Of a DNA stretch of 64,000 nt, positions 15,050 through 23,999 are shown in pieces; within the stretch, counting starts at the first letter, position 1; the number at the start of each line of letters is the position of its first letter. The translations under genes were made by a program, and so were the position numbers. The stretch spans positions 62,001-126,000 of the forward strand of contig NZ_RZYA01000016.1 of NCBI RefSeq assembly GCF_004005495.1, in the 5' to 3' direction. Source of the DNA: Streptomyces antnestii. GTDB lineage: Bacteria; Actinomycetota; Actinomycetes; Streptomycetales; Streptomycetaceae. The notes under the pieces were generated by a model. That model was not told where the DNA came from and searched no databases. It worked only from the letters and a program-made list of their open reading frames with translations.

Positions 15050-16021
15050 ATGAGCGCACACACCAGTTCCGAGCAGAGCCACGGCCACGGGTCCGGACAG
15101 GGACACGGGCACGACCACGGGCACGACAAGGGTCACGGGCACGACCACACCGACATCGACTGGGAGGCCATGGCGGACACCCTGGAGGACAACGGCGAGC
15201 TCCACCTCCCGGCCCTGCGCCGGGTGGCGACCCGGCTCGGCGAACTGTTCACCCCCGGCAAGGAGGTCCGCCGCGTCCTCGACATCGGCAGCGGACCGGG
15301 CGTGATGACGTGCGCGCTGGCCGAGGCCTTCCCGGACGCCGAGGCCGTCGCCGTGGACGGCGCGCCCGCGCTCCTCGACCGCGCCCTGGCGCGCGCGGAC
15401 CGGGCCGGACTCGGCGGCAGGGTGACGGCCCTGCACGCGGAACTGCCCGGCGGCCTGGAGGGCGACGGGCATGGGGGAGGAGGCCTCGGCGAGGCCGACC
15501 TGATCTGGAGCAGCAAGGCCGTCCACCACCTCGGCGACCAGCAGGGAGCGCTCGACGCGCTCGCCGGTGTGCTGCGGCCGGGCGGCCTGCTCGCCGTGGC
15601 GGAGGGCGGGCTGCCGATGCGCTTCCTGCCGCGGGACATCGGCATCGGCAGGCCGGGCCTGCAGTCGCGCCTCGACGCCGTGCAGGATCACTGGTTCGAG
15701 ATCATGCGGTCCGAACTGCCGGGCAGCGTCAGCACGGTCGAGGACTGGCCCGCGATGATGGAGCGCGCCGGACTCACCCGCGTCACCAGCTTCACGTACC
15801 TCGTCGACCTGCCGGCCCCGCTGGACGGGACGGCCCGCTCCTTCCTGCACCACCATCTGACCCGGCTGCGCGACGCGATGAGCGAGACCCTGGACGCCGA
15901 CGACGTCAAGACGCTGGACGCGCTGCTCGACCCCACGGCGCCGGAGGGCATCCTGCGACGCCAGGACGCCTTCCTGCTCTCGGCGACCACCGTCGTGGCG
16001 GGTGTGCGCCCGGAGTCCTGA
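15050..16021 (+). CDS. class I SAM methyltransferase with His-rich N-terminus
   Basis: The 323-aa protein begins with a ~30-residue segment extremely rich in His, Gly and Asp (HGHGSGQGHGHDHGHDKGHG). A Rossmann methyltransferase domain follows. Motif I is VLDIGSGPGV; then come AVAVDGAPALL, the post-motif DLIWSSKAVHHLGD, and VLRPGGLLAVAEGG. The His-rich tail looks like a metal-binding or metallochaperone-type extension, as seen in Ni/Co/Zn handling proteins, and is not part of the methyltransferase fold. ATG 15050 starts exactly at MSAHTSSEQ. It probably depends on the divergent XRE-cupin regulator. Substrate unknown. Confidence 0.85.
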   Translation: MSAHTSSEQSHGHGSGQGHGHDHGHDKGHGHDHTDIDWEAMADTLEDNGELHLPALRRVATRLGELFTPGKEVRRVLDIGSGPGVMTCALAEAFPDAEAVAVDGAPALLDRALARADRAGLGGRVTALHAELPGGLEGDGHGGGGLGEADLIWSSKAVHHLGDQQGALDALAGVLRPGGLLAVAEGGLPMRFLPRDIGIGRPGLQSRLDAVQDHWFEIMRSELPGSVSTVEDWPAMMERAGLTRVTSFTYLVDLPAPLDGTARSFLHHHLTRLRDAMSETLDADDVKTLDALLDPTAPEGILRRQDAFLLSATTVVAGVRPES

Positions 16022-16048
16022 GGTCCGCCGGGGCACGTGCTCCGTCCG

Positions 16049-16104
16049 CGTGGAACGTGGGGGCTCGTTTGTGTGATGCGCCTGTGTGGCTGTCACGTTC
16101 CACG
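16049..16104. repeat. 11-bp perfect inverted repeat, 34-nt spacer
   Basis: CGTGGAACGTG (16049-16059) and CACGTTCCACG (16094-16104) are exact reverse complements. They lie between the methyltransferase stop and the small gene at 16153. The loop is long for a terminator; a pair of half-operators in the small gene's promoter is an alternative. Confidence 0.7.
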
Positions 16105-16152
16105 TTCCCGGCTGTGCTTACCGTGGACGCTCGTCGAGGGTTGGGAGCACGC

Positions 16153-16335
16153 ATGCCCGAGCAGGAATGTGAGTCGGAGCCGCGGCGGGAGCTGTCCGTG
16201 CCGTTGGGCGTCGGGGTGCGGCGGGCCACGTTGGACGACGGTCGCGTGGTGACCATCGTGTGCGAGGCGGGGCTGCCTCAGAACGAGGTGAACGCCATCG
16301 CCGCCCGCCTGGCCGAGTCGAGCCTGCCGGGCTGA
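16153..16335 (+). CDS. hypothetical protein, 60 aa
   Basis: A short open frame with ATG 16153 behind GGGAGCACGC. The product starts MPEQECESEPRR, followed by a beta-like segment GVGVRRATLDDGRVVTIVCE and a helical end. It has two Cys and no membrane segment. Composition and codon use fit a real streptomycete gene, and the upstream inverted repeat suggests its own promoter. Function unknown. Confidence 0.55.
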   Translation: MPEQECESEPRRELSVPLGVGVRRATLDDGRVVTIVCEAGLPQNEVNAIAARLAESSLPG

Positions 16336-16357
16336 CGGCTGTGCTCCCGGCGGGCGT

Positions 16358-16542
16358 TCAGTGCCGGAGCAGGGCGCAGACCAGCTGGTCCACTGGTCCA
16401 GCTGACGCTGGAGGGCCTTGTCGCGAGGCGGCGGTGAGGGAGTCCCCGCCGCCTGCGCGGGCACGACCAGGCCACCGAGGGCGGCGACGGCGAGTCGTCG
16501 ACCCGACCGGGAACGGCGGCGGGTCCGATGGGGTGCCAACAC
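16358..16542 (-). pseudogene. relic of a secreted hydrolase (signal peptide plus fused C-terminal end)
   Basis: GTG 16540-16542 sits behind a perfect AGGAGG. The product opens with a Tat/Sec-like signal (RTRRRSRSGRRLAVAALGG) and a mature start DKALQRQLDQ, typical of secreted beta-lactamase or D,D-peptidase-like proteins. After LDQ the frame shifts. A second DQLV followed by CALLRH and a stop appears at 16358-16360. This looks like an N-terminus joined to a C-terminus by a large internal deletion across a short CTGGACCAG-type repeat. Confidence 0.45.
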
Positions 16543-16687
16543 AGATTCCTCCTGAGGGTCGTCGGGCGTCGAGGCCCGAACCGGCTGACCCAGCATCAGA
16601 TGTCCCCGTGGCACCCGTCTTCGCGGTGCGCCATCCGGCCCAAGCGACGACCGGCGGCCCGGCGCCACCGCCACCGCCGCCTCCGCG

Positions 16688-16978
16688 TCAACCCAGCAGG
16701 GCCGTGGGACGCGACGTCAGCCAGCGGCGGACGGCGAGGGCGACCGTGTCGTCGAGGGCGCTGAGCGCGTCGATGGCCCTCATGTCGTCGGGGTGGGGCG
16801 GGATCCCGGCGGTGGTGAGCGTGGCGTTCAGGCTGAGCCGGTGCTGGTCGCGCGACGTCAGCGGCGCGCGGGCCGGCGGCGCCATGTCCAGGCGCTGCGC
16901 CGGGTCGGGCAGGGGGAGCAGGAAGTCGGCGCCCGCGGCGCGGTCGGTGGTCGGCAGGACGGTGGCAGGAGAAGTCAT
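16688..16978 (-). CDS. hypothetical protein, 96 aa
   Basis: A small soluble protein starting MTSPATVLPTTDRAA, with ATG at 16976-16978 and GAGGAAG upstream. A proline-rich first half is followed by a helical second half (TSRDQHRLSLNATLTTAGIP, then DALSALDDTVALAVRRWLTS). No motif is recognised. Spacing and composition support a real gene. It diverges from the permease across a 422-bp region. Confidence 0.55.
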   Translation of the reverse strand: MTSPATVLPTTDRAAGADFLLPLPDPAQRLDMAPPARAPLTSRDQHRLSLNATLTTAGIPPHPDDMRAIDALSALDDTVALAVRRWLTSRPTALLG

Positions 16979-17400
16979 GGCACTTCCTCACGACGGTCGG
17001 GTGATGTCTGTGTGTCGGTGTGTGTCTGAGTGTTTCTGTGTCTGCCTGTCTGTGGAGCTATGTCGGACAGGAGGCGTGAGGAGGTTCCTTCGGTTGCGTT
17101 CTTCGCGGGACGACACCCGAACGCCGTAACAGTTGCGCCGTGAGGGATATCAACTGCCTTTTCCCAGCGGCCCCGTCACCTCGGGATTCGAGAATTTCCA
17201 GCCATCGCGCCCTATGTTCTGTGATCTTGCGGTGAAGCTCTCCTTCAGCAGTACGAAGTGTCGTTCGCGCACCTGTCGTATTGGCCAAACGGCCCCGCCG
17301 CTCTTGTACGGATCCGACGTTGAGTGCGCGCCCCCGGTGCCGCAGCATCCCCCGCAGCCCCTCGCGATCTGCCGCGGGGCGCGGACACCCAGGAGGACGT
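16979..17400. other. 422-bp divergent intergenic region with GT-rich tract
   Basis: No gene is supported here. Positions 17002-17055 are almost entirely G/T on the plus strand (tgtgtgtcggtgtgtgtctg and onward), an alternating purine-pyrimidine-like tract upstream of the 96-aa gene. CAGTTG (17130-17135) and CAACTG (17151-17156) form a dyad. About 17140-17290 is less GC-rich than its surroundings, as expected for a promoter region. The right end carries AGGAGG for the permease. Confidence 0.45.
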
Positions 17401-18887
17401 ATGCGCGTGACGGCCCGTCAACTCTGCCGCCGCAAACCGCTGGAGAGCTGATCGCCGAGGCGGAGGGCGAGGCGTCGGGGCCGGGCGGTCTGCGGCGCAG
17501 TATGGGGCTGACACAGCTGACCCTCCTGGGGATCAGCTCCGTCGTGGGCACCGGCATCTTCTTCGTCCTCGGCACCGCCGTCCCCAAGGCGGGCCCGGGC
17601 GTCGTGCTCTCCTTCGTGGTGGCCGCGGTCGTCGCGGGACTCGCGGCGCTCTGTTACGTCGAACTGGCCGGCGCGATACCGGTGGCCGGCAGCACGTACT
17701 CGTACACGTACGCGTCCCTCGGCGAGGGGGCGGCCTACCTGGTCGCCTGGTGTCTGATCCTCGAGTACGGCGTCGCCGTCTCCACCGTGGCGGTGAGCTG
17801 GGGGCAGTACCTCAGTGAACTCACCGACGCGCTCTTCGGGTTCACCCTGCCCGACGGGATCAGCCAGCCGCCCGGCGCCGGGGGCCTGGTGAACGTCCCC
17901 GCGCTCGTGGTGGTGCTGCTCTGTTCCCTGCTCCTCGCGCGCGGCACGCGTGAGTCCGCCCGGCTCAACGCCGTCATGGTCTGCGTCAAGCTGGGCGTCC
18001 TCGTGCTGTTCCTGGCCGTGGCGTTCACCGCCTTCCGCTCCGGCAACTTCGCCGACTTCGCCCCGCACGGCGCGTCCGGCATCGGTGCGGCGGCCTCCGC
18101 CGTCTTCTTCTCCTACGTCGGCTTCGACACCGTCGCCACCGCGAGCGAGGAGGTCGAGAACCCCCGGCGCACCATCCCCCTGGCGCTGCTCCTGACCCTC
18201 GGCGCGGTCACGGTCCTGTACATCCTGGTGTCGCTCGCGGCCGTCGGCGCACAGCCCACCGGCCGGTTCGGCGCCCAGGCGAACGCGGGCGAGGCGGTCC
18301 TCGCCGAGATCCTGCGCGACGTCACCGGCGCCGGGTGGCCCGTCGTGCTCCTTTCGGCCGGCGCCGTGGTGTCCATCTTCAGCGTCGTCCTCGTGACCCT
18401 GTACGGGCAGACCCGCATCCTGTTCTCGATGGCGCGCGACGGGCTCGTCCCGGAGGTCTTCCGCCGCGTCGACCGCAAGCGGCACACGCCGGTCGGCAAC
18501 ACCTGGATCGTGGGCGCCGCCGTGGGAGCCCTGGCCGCGTTCGTGCCGCTCCAGTACCTGGCCGACCTGACCAGCATGGGAACCCTCGTCGCCTTCGTGG
18601 CCGTCGCCGCGGCGGTCGTCGTCCTGCGCCGGATCGCCCCCGACGCGCCACGCCCTTACAAGGTGCCGCTGTACCCGGTGGTCCCGGTCGTGTCCGCGCT
18701 GTCCTGCCTCTACCTCGCCTGGCTGCTGCCGGGTGTCACCTGGCTGCTCTTCGGCGGGTGGCTGGTCGTCGCGGCGGTGCTCTACCTGACGTTCGGCCGC
18801 CGGCACTCGGCCCTGCGCGAGCGAACCGGCGCGGACGAGCCCGAGCGGGCGGAAGCCGACCTCGCAACTACCCCTGTGCGAGCCTGA
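17401..18887 (+). CDS. APC-family amino acid permease with N-terminal frameshift
   Basis: ATG 17401 follows AGGAGG and encodes MRVTARQLCRRKPLES before a TGA at 17446-17448. One base back, the frame reads ELIAEAEGEASG, then LLGISSVVGTGIFFVLG, and continues through about 12 membrane helices to 18887. LCRRKPLEELIAEAEG is the expected junction, so one base of a GAGGAG sequence is missing at about 17442-17447. The body matches cationic amino-acid/YfnA-like permeases (FSYVGFDTVATASEEVENPR). Unless the break is a sequencing error, translation would need an internal start such as ATG 17502, which has no clear ribosome site. Confidence 0.8.
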
Positions 18888-19022
18888 GTTCGAGCCTTCG
18901 CTGTGCGCCCCGGCCGTCGGCGACCTTCTCGCCGTGCCGGTCACGGCGAGGCGCGCGCGGTGGTCCGCCGTGAGACGTACGAGGACCTGCTGCGCCACGA
19001 CATGTGACGCCGCGCCCCGTTC

Positions 19023-19730
19023 CTACGCCGGCCGTGCCACCGCCGCCACCACCTCGGCGGTGGCACGGCCGACGGCGCGGACGGCGGCGTCGGCCGCCTG
19101 CACGCAACGGCCCGCCCCCGGGTCGTACACGCAGCCGAGCACCCCGGCGTGATCGGTGACCGGTTCGCTGAGCGAGGCGTCCCAGCCCCGCGCGAGCAGC
19201 GCCTCGTGCAGTTCCCTCGACGACTCGACGGGGACGGCGGCATCCCGTGTCCCGTGCACGAGCCGGACGGGCACGCGCGCCGTGGTGCCCCCCAGAGCGT
19301 CGAGGGGTACGACGCCCGTGGTGCGGGCCGGGCGCCGGTAGCCGCCCGCGATGCCCACGACCGCGGCGGGCGGCGGGCCGTCGCAGAAGCCTGGGTCCAG
19401 GGCCACTCCCAGCGCGGCGCCCGCGCCCGCCGACCAGCCGGCGACGACCAGGCGCCCGGACGCTCCGGCGAACTCGCGGGCGAACCGCAGCGAGTCGGTG
19501 AGGTGCGCACGGCCCACGTCGGGGGTGTCCGAACGCCAGTCGGGCACGAGGACGGTGGGACCCGACGCGGCGATGTCGCGGGCCAGCGGGGAGACCTCGC
19601 CGCGCTCGTCCGGTCCGACGCCGTGCCACAGGAGCACGTAAACCCCGTCACCCCGAGGGGAGTTGTAGACGTCGAGAGACTTGTGCTCCCCGCCGGTGGG
19701 ATAGGACACGGTGCGGACCGTCGCGCTCAA
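19023..19730 (-). CDS. alpha/beta hydrolase
   Basis: The 235-aa protein has an alpha/beta-hydrolase fold. The oxyanion region is LLWHGVGPDERGE, the nucleophile elbow is VVAGWSAGAGAA (Ser), and the candidate acid and His are in LVHGTRDAAVPVE and TDHAG. It resembles dienelactone-hydrolase-like esterases or small lipases. The start is TTG 19728-19730, chosen because GGAGGA lies 6-7 nt upstream; a longer in-frame reading has no such site. It is convergent with the permease. Substrate unknown. Confidence 0.78.
   Translation of the reverse strand: MSATVRTVSYPTGGEHKSLDVYNSPRGDGVYVLLWHGVGPDERGEVSPLARDIAASGPTVLVPDWRSDTPDVGRAHLTDSLRFAREFAGASGRLVVAGWSAGAGAALGVALDPGFCDGPPPAAVVGIAGGYRRPARTTGVVPLDALGGTTARVPVRLVHGTRDAAVPVESSRELHEALLARGWDASLSEPVTDHAGVLGCVYDPGAGRCVQAADAAVRAVGRATAEVVAAVARPA
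19031..19069. terminator. 14-bp perfect stem at the 3' end of the hydrolase gene
   Basis: GCCGTGCCACCGCC (19031-19044) and GGCGGTGGCACGGC (19056-19069) form a perfect 14-bp stem with an 11-nt loop inside the last codons of the hydrolase. It lies between convergent genes, so it could stop transcription from either side. There is no U-tract, as is common in streptomycetes. Confidence 0.5.
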
Positions 19731-19912
19731 AACTGTTCCTCCGGGCCGAGAGAGTGCTGCGTCACGCCCCCATCCTCGCCGCACATTCGCCGCCTTGTCC
19801 GCCCGAGCATCCGGAACGGACGCCCGAGTGTCCGGAACGGTCACCCCGGGTCCCGCCGCAACCGGACAAAGTACGCTGGATACGCGAATCCGAAGGAAGA
19901 CGTGGCGGGGCC

Positions 19913-20782
19913 ATGAGACGGACCGGACCGGACGGCGACGGTGTGCGGGAGCGGCTGGGCAAGAGCCTCTTCGCCCGAGTCGCGGGCCCGGAGGGGCCGC
20001 GGAACCGTGCCCTCATCCACGACACCCCGGGACCCCGCTGGTTCGGTCCCGAAAGCCCCATCCGCACGGTGCACGGAGACGCGTCCATGTTCATCGGCGG
20101 CATCTCGGCCCTCCTGCTCCAGTCGCTCCACCCGGTCGCCATGGCCGCCGTGTCCGCCCACTCGGGCTTCCGTGGCGACCCCTGGGGCAGGCTGCAGCGC
20201 ACGAGCACCTTCCTGGCGATGACGACGTACGGGCCCGCGACCGGCGCGCAGGAGGCCTGCGACCAGGTGCGGGCCGTCCACGCGCGCGTGCGCGGAGTGA
20301 CCGCGGAGGGAGAGCCGTACCGCGCCGCGGACCCCCGTCTGCTCGGCTGGGTCCACATCGCCGAGGTCGACAGCTTCCTGCGGGCTCATCAGCGGTACGG
20401 CGCCCACCCGCTGACCGGGGACGAGTACGACGGGTACGTCGCGGACACGGCGCGCGTCGCCCTCGCCCTCGGCGTCCTTGACCCGCCGGCGAACCGCGCC
20501 GAACTCGCCGCGCAGCTCACCGCCTACCGTCGCGAGCTGCGCGCGACCCCGGAGGCGCGCGGCGCGGCGCGCTTCCTCCTCCTCAACCCGCCCCTGCCGC
20601 CGGCCGCCCGGCTTCCCTACAGCGTTCTCGCGGCGAACGCGGTCTCCCTGCTCCCGCCCTGGGCAGCGGCCGAACTGCGCCTGCCCCGGCTGCCGTTGCT
20701 CGACACCGTCGCCGTGCGGCCGCTCGGCCGAGGCGTCACCTCGGCGGTCCGCTGGGCCATGGCACCCGCCCACCGCGCCTAG
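19913..20782 (+). CDS. oxygenase MpaB family protein (DUF2236)
   Basis: The 289-aa protein matches the MpaB/latex-clearing-protein-like family of heme-dependent oxygenases. Diagnostic stretches are ALLLQSLHPVAMAAVSAHSG, GRLQRTSTFLAMTTYGPA and DPRLLGWVHIAEVDSFLRAH, with conserved His that can ligate heme. No signal peptide is seen. ATG 19913 gives the usual family length. It is divergent from the alpha/beta hydrolase. Substrate unknown; family members cleave polyisoprenoid or prenyl side chains, but this paralogue group is broad. Confidence 0.85.
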   Translation: MRRTGPDGDGVRERLGKSLFARVAGPEGPRNRALIHDTPGPRWFGPESPIRTVHGDASMFIGGISALLLQSLHPVAMAAVSAHSGFRGDPWGRLQRTSTFLAMTTYGPATGAQEACDQVRAVHARVRGVTAEGEPYRAADPRLLGWVHIAEVDSFLRAHQRYGAHPLTGDEYDGYVADTARVALALGVLDPPANRAELAAQLTAYRRELRATPEARGAARFLLLNPPLPPAARLPYSVLAANAVSLLPPWAAAELRLPRLPLLDTVAVRPLGRGVTSAVRWAMAPAHRA

Positions 20783-20995
20783 GGCCTCTCGTCCTGACCA
20801 GGACCGACTGAGCGACCGGCTCGCCATTCGCCGAAGGGTTTTGCCCCGTACACTCGCGCATGTCCGCTTGAACCCGCGCCCCGCCGCCCCCAGCATGGTC
20901 GGGCCGACGAAGCTCGAGGATGCGGCGGCAGGCCGCGAGGAGGGGTTCCCATTTCTGGAGCGGGCGAGAACCGGAATCCCCGGGAGCGGCGCCGT

Positions 20996-22561
20996 GTGCG
21001 GCGGAGGCTCACGTACCTCGGTGCCCTGAGCGGACTGCTGGCCGGTTACGCGGCCCTGGCCGCCGCCGCGTTGGTGGCCTCCCTCACCCGCCCCGAGGCG
21101 GGCCCCGTGATCGCCGTCGGGGGCGCGGCCATCGACCGCACGCCGGGCGCGGTCAAGGACTGGGCGATCCGGTACTTCGGGACGAACGACAAACTGGTGC
21201 TGCAGTTCGGCATTCTCGTCGTCCTGGCGCTCCTCGCGGTGATCCTGGGCGTCGTGGCGTCGCGCCGCCGCCGCGCCGGGTCCGCCGGTGTCCTGCTGTT
21301 CGGGGTGATCGGCGCGCTCGCGGCCACCACGCGTCCCGACTCCACGAGCCCCGCCGACGCCCTGCCGTCCGTGATCGGCGCGGTGGTGGGTGCCTGGCTT
21401 CTCTACTCGCTCATCGGCCGCGCGGAGGCCCCGGCTCCCGTGGCGCTGTCCGAGGCGGGTTCCGCGCCCGACTGGGACCGGCGCGGGTTCGTCACCGTAG
21501 CCGCGGCCACCGCCGTCGTCTCCACCGGCGCCGGCCTCCTCGCCCGGACCTCCGGCGGTACTCAGGACCAGAACGCGGTGGCCTCGCGCAGCGGCGTCAG
21601 GCTGCCCGCCCCCAAGTCACCGGGCAGGCCCACCCCGGCGAACGCCCAGCTGCACGTCCCCGGGATCAGCCCGTTCACCACGCCGAACAAGGACTTCTAC
21701 CGGATCGACACCGCCCTGGTCGTGCCGATGGTGGACGCCGCGAAATGGCGGCTGAAGATCCACGGTAAGGGCGTCACCCGCCCCGTCACCCTGACCTTCG
21801 ACGACCTGCTGCGAAGGCCGCTCGTGGAACGCGACATCACCCTCACCTGCGTGTCGAACGAGGTCGGTGGCCCCCTGCTGGGCAACGCCCGCTGGCTCGG
21901 CGTCCCCCTCGCGGACCTGCTCGCCGAGAGCGGCGTCAGACCACCGTCGAAGGGCGGCCCCGCGAACCAGCTGGTCGCCCGCTCCGTCGACGGCATGACG
22001 ATCGGTACGCCGGTCGAGGCGGTCATGGACGGCCGGGACGCGATGCTGGCCCTCGGCATGAACGGTCAGCCGCTGCCGTTCAAACACGGCTTCCCCGTCC
22101 GCATGCTCGTCCCCGGCCTGTACGGCTACGTGTCGGCCTGCAAGTGGATCCGGGACATCGAACTCACCACGTTCGACGCCTACGACGCGTACTGGGTCCA
22201 GCGGGGCTGGGCCCAACAGGCGCCCGTCAAGACGGAGTCCCGCATCGACACCCCGAAGCCCTTCGCCTCCCGCAAGCCCGGCACGGTCATGGTCGCCGGG
22301 GTGGCCTGGGCCCAGCACCGAGGGATCGAGAAGGTGGAGGTCCGTGTCGACGACGGGCCGTGGCGGACGGCCACCCTCGCGGCACAGGACTCCCGCGACA
22401 CCTGGCGCCAGTGGTCGTACCCGTGGCAGGCGACCTCCGGGCGGCACCACCTCACGGTCCGGGCGACCGACGGCACCGGCCGGACGCAGCCGAGCAAGCG
22501 CACCGGCCCCGTCCCTTCGGGCGCGACCGGTTGGCACTCGATCCTGGTGGAGGTCGGCTGA
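20996..22561 (+). CDS. membrane-anchored molybdopterin-dependent oxidoreductase (sulfite oxidase family)
   Basis: The 521-aa protein has four N-terminal membrane helices (about residues 8-30, 68-88, 97-112, 124-141). A fifth, preceded by twin Arg (DRRGFVTVAAATAVVSTGAG, 161-180), anchors an extracytoplasmic domain. That domain is a YedY/sulfite-oxidase Mo-cofactor fold with the likely Mo-ligand Cys285 in LTCVSNEVGG, and a C-terminal Mo-co dimerisation domain (about 400-520). GTG 20996 has GGGAG upstream. It is probably a periplasmic-side oxidoreductase; substrate unknown. Confidence 0.88.
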   Translation: MRRRLTYLGALSGLLAGYAALAAAALVASLTRPEAGPVIAVGGAAIDRTPGAVKDWAIRYFGTNDKLVLQFGILVVLALLAVILGVVASRRRRAGSAGVLLFGVIGALAATTRPDSTSPADALPSVIGAVVGAWLLYSLIGRAEAPAPVALSEAGSAPDWDRRGFVTVAAATAVVSTGAGLLARTSGGTQDQNAVASRSGVRLPAPKSPGRPTPANAQLHVPGISPFTTPNKDFYRIDTALVVPMVDAAKWRLKIHGKGVTRPVTLTFDDLLRRPLVERDITLTCVSNEVGGPLLGNARWLGVPLADLLAESGVRPPSKGGPANQLVARSVDGMTIGTPVEAVMDGRDAMLALGMNGQPLPFKHGFPVRMLVPGLYGYVSACKWIRDIELTTFDAYDAYWVQRGWAQQAPVKTESRIDTPKPFASRKPGTVMVAGVAWAQHRGIEKVEVRVDDGPWRTATLAAQDSRDTWRQWSYPWQATSGRHHLTVRATDGTGRTQPSKRTGPVPSGATGWHSILVEVG

Positions 22562-22619
22562 CGCCGACGCTCATGATGCGGCCCGGCGGGCGACCGGGCC
22601 GCGGAACTTCGGCCGTCGG

Positions 22620-22976
22620 TCAGTGCCGCCCGGTGAGGAACACCGAGCGCAGCTTGAGGCGGTCGGTCGCCGGGCGGCCGTGCGGACGGAGCGTCCACGA
22701 GTCCCCCGTGCAGTCGGGCTCCGTGAAGACCATGACCCACTCGTCCGTGTCGTTGTGCGGCGCGAAGGCGGGCTCGGAGGCACCCGGGTCCGCGACTTCC
22801 GGGAGGGTGAGGCAGGCCGGGCTCGCCGGGTCGTGCAGGGTGACCGACTGCGCCTGGCCGTTGAGGCCGACGAACTGGTAGGAGAAGTCGCCGGTGGCGG
22901 CCTGGGCGGACGCCGGCAGGGCCAGCGCGAGAGCGAAGGCGGCGAAGGAAGCGGCGACGGTGGTGCTGCGGCGCAT
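22620..22976 (-). CDS. small secreted protein, 118 aa
   Basis: A classic Sec signal peptide (MRRSTTVAASFAAFALALAL, cleavage near ASAQA-A) is followed by a ~85-residue mature domain. It has Cys in SPACLTL and PDCTGDSW that could form one disulfide. The C-terminal pattern EPDCTGDSWTLRPHG resembles beta/gamma-crystallin-like or I36-inhibitor-like secreted domains; that similarity is weak. I chose the ATG at 22974-22976 because GAGGAC lies 6 nt upstream; an ATG five codons earlier lacks one. Confidence 0.75.
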   Translation of the reverse strand: MRRSTTVAASFAAFALALALPASAQAATGDFSYQFVGLNGQAQSVTLHDPASPACLTLPEVADPGASEPAFAPHNDTDEWVMVFTEPDCTGDSWTLRPHGRPATDRLKLRSVFLTGRH

Positions 22977-23184
22977 GGAAGTCCTCGTCATTCGGTACGG
23001 GGAGAACGGGCCTTGGCAGCTTCACCCATGTGTTCGCCGATCACGCGAGCGACAGAAGCCGAAAGGATTCACTGTCGCCTGTTCGGCGGTACGTCGGTCG
23101 GGCGGCGCAGGCCACCGGACCTCTGCCACTTGGCGCAGGCCACCCGGACGTGACGAGGCCGCCCTCGTCGACGCGCCAGGACCC

Positions 23185-23877
23185 TTACTCCGTACGGCCG
23201 TTGACGGAAAGACGGTCGGCGACCTGGGACGGGAGCGGTGCGAACCCCAGCAGGCCGCTCACGATCCGCCCCGTCTGCCGGTGCCAGGAACCGGCCTGCC
23301 GCAGCATCGCGTGGTCGCCGCCCGGCAGCAGCAGGGTGCATGTCCGGGCGCCGGCCGCCGCGGCCCGCGCCGCGAAGTCGACGGAGGCCGCGGGATCGGT
23401 GGTGCGGTCCCGGTCGCCGTGCAGGAGCACCACGCGCCGGCTGCGTAACTGAGTCACCGGCTCACCCTCAGGACACCAGGGCGCGAGCCCCACCACCCCT
23501 CGTACGAGCCGATGCCCACCCGCGCGCAGCGCCGCACGGCCGCCCATGGAATGGCCGACCAGCACCGTCGGCAGGTCCCCGGCGCGCAGAGCCAGGTCGT
23601 CGAGGGCCCGCAGCGCGTCCCGGAGCGGGTCCTCGCGGTCACCGTTCCAGCCCCGGCAGCGGTAGCGGACGCTCCCGATCAGCAGGCCGTGCCCGGCGCA
23701 GGACCGCTCGACGGCGCGGACGAACGGACGCATGCGCGCCCCCGCGAGGCTCCACGGCGGCACCGCCCCGATCCCCTCCGAGCTGCCTCCGTGCAGCAGG
23801 AGCACCGCGGCCCGGGGTGACTCGGGGGCCTGGTGCACCACGAGTGCCGGTCGCCGGTCGTCGTCCCAGACGAGCAC
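23185..23877 (-). CDS. alpha/beta hydrolase (dienelactone hydrolase-like)
   Basis: The 230-aa protein has an alpha/beta-hydrolase fold. The oxyanion loop is LLLHGGSSEG, the nucleophile is in VLVGHSMGGRAAL, the acid site is in LLHGDRDRTTDP and the catalytic His in PGGDHAML. GTG 23875-23877 is preceded by GGAGAGA. No secretion signal. It probably hydrolyses small esters; specificity cannot be read. Confidence 0.82.
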   Translation of the reverse strand: MLVWDDDRRPALVVHQAPESPRAAVLLLHGGSSEGIGAVPPWSLAGARMRPFVRAVERSCAGHGLLIGSVRYRCRGWNGDREDPLRDALRALDDLALRAGDLPTVLVGHSMGGRAALRAGGHRLVRGVVGLAPWCPEGEPVTQLRSRRVVLLHGDRDRTTDPAASVDFAARAAAAGARTCTLLLPGGDHAMLRQAGSWHRQTGRIVSGLLGFAPLPSQVADRLSVNGRTE

Positions 23878-23999
23878 GCTCTCTCCTTCTTCCCGGGTCC
23901 CGGCCGTGCGGCCGCCCGAAGCGCGGCCGGACCAGGAGGTTTCGACCGCGGGGCAGAGGCTACTCGGCTCCGCAGTCCGCCTTCAGCAGAGGAGTCGTC

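Noticed and set aside
17002..17055. GT-rich tract considered as a CRISPR-like or regulatory repeat
   Set aside because: No regular repeat-spacer structure; better described as a simple-sequence tract.
17058..17348. 96-codon minus-strand frame upstream of the permease
   Set aside because: No ribosome site and no motif; it covers the likely promoter region of the divergent genes.
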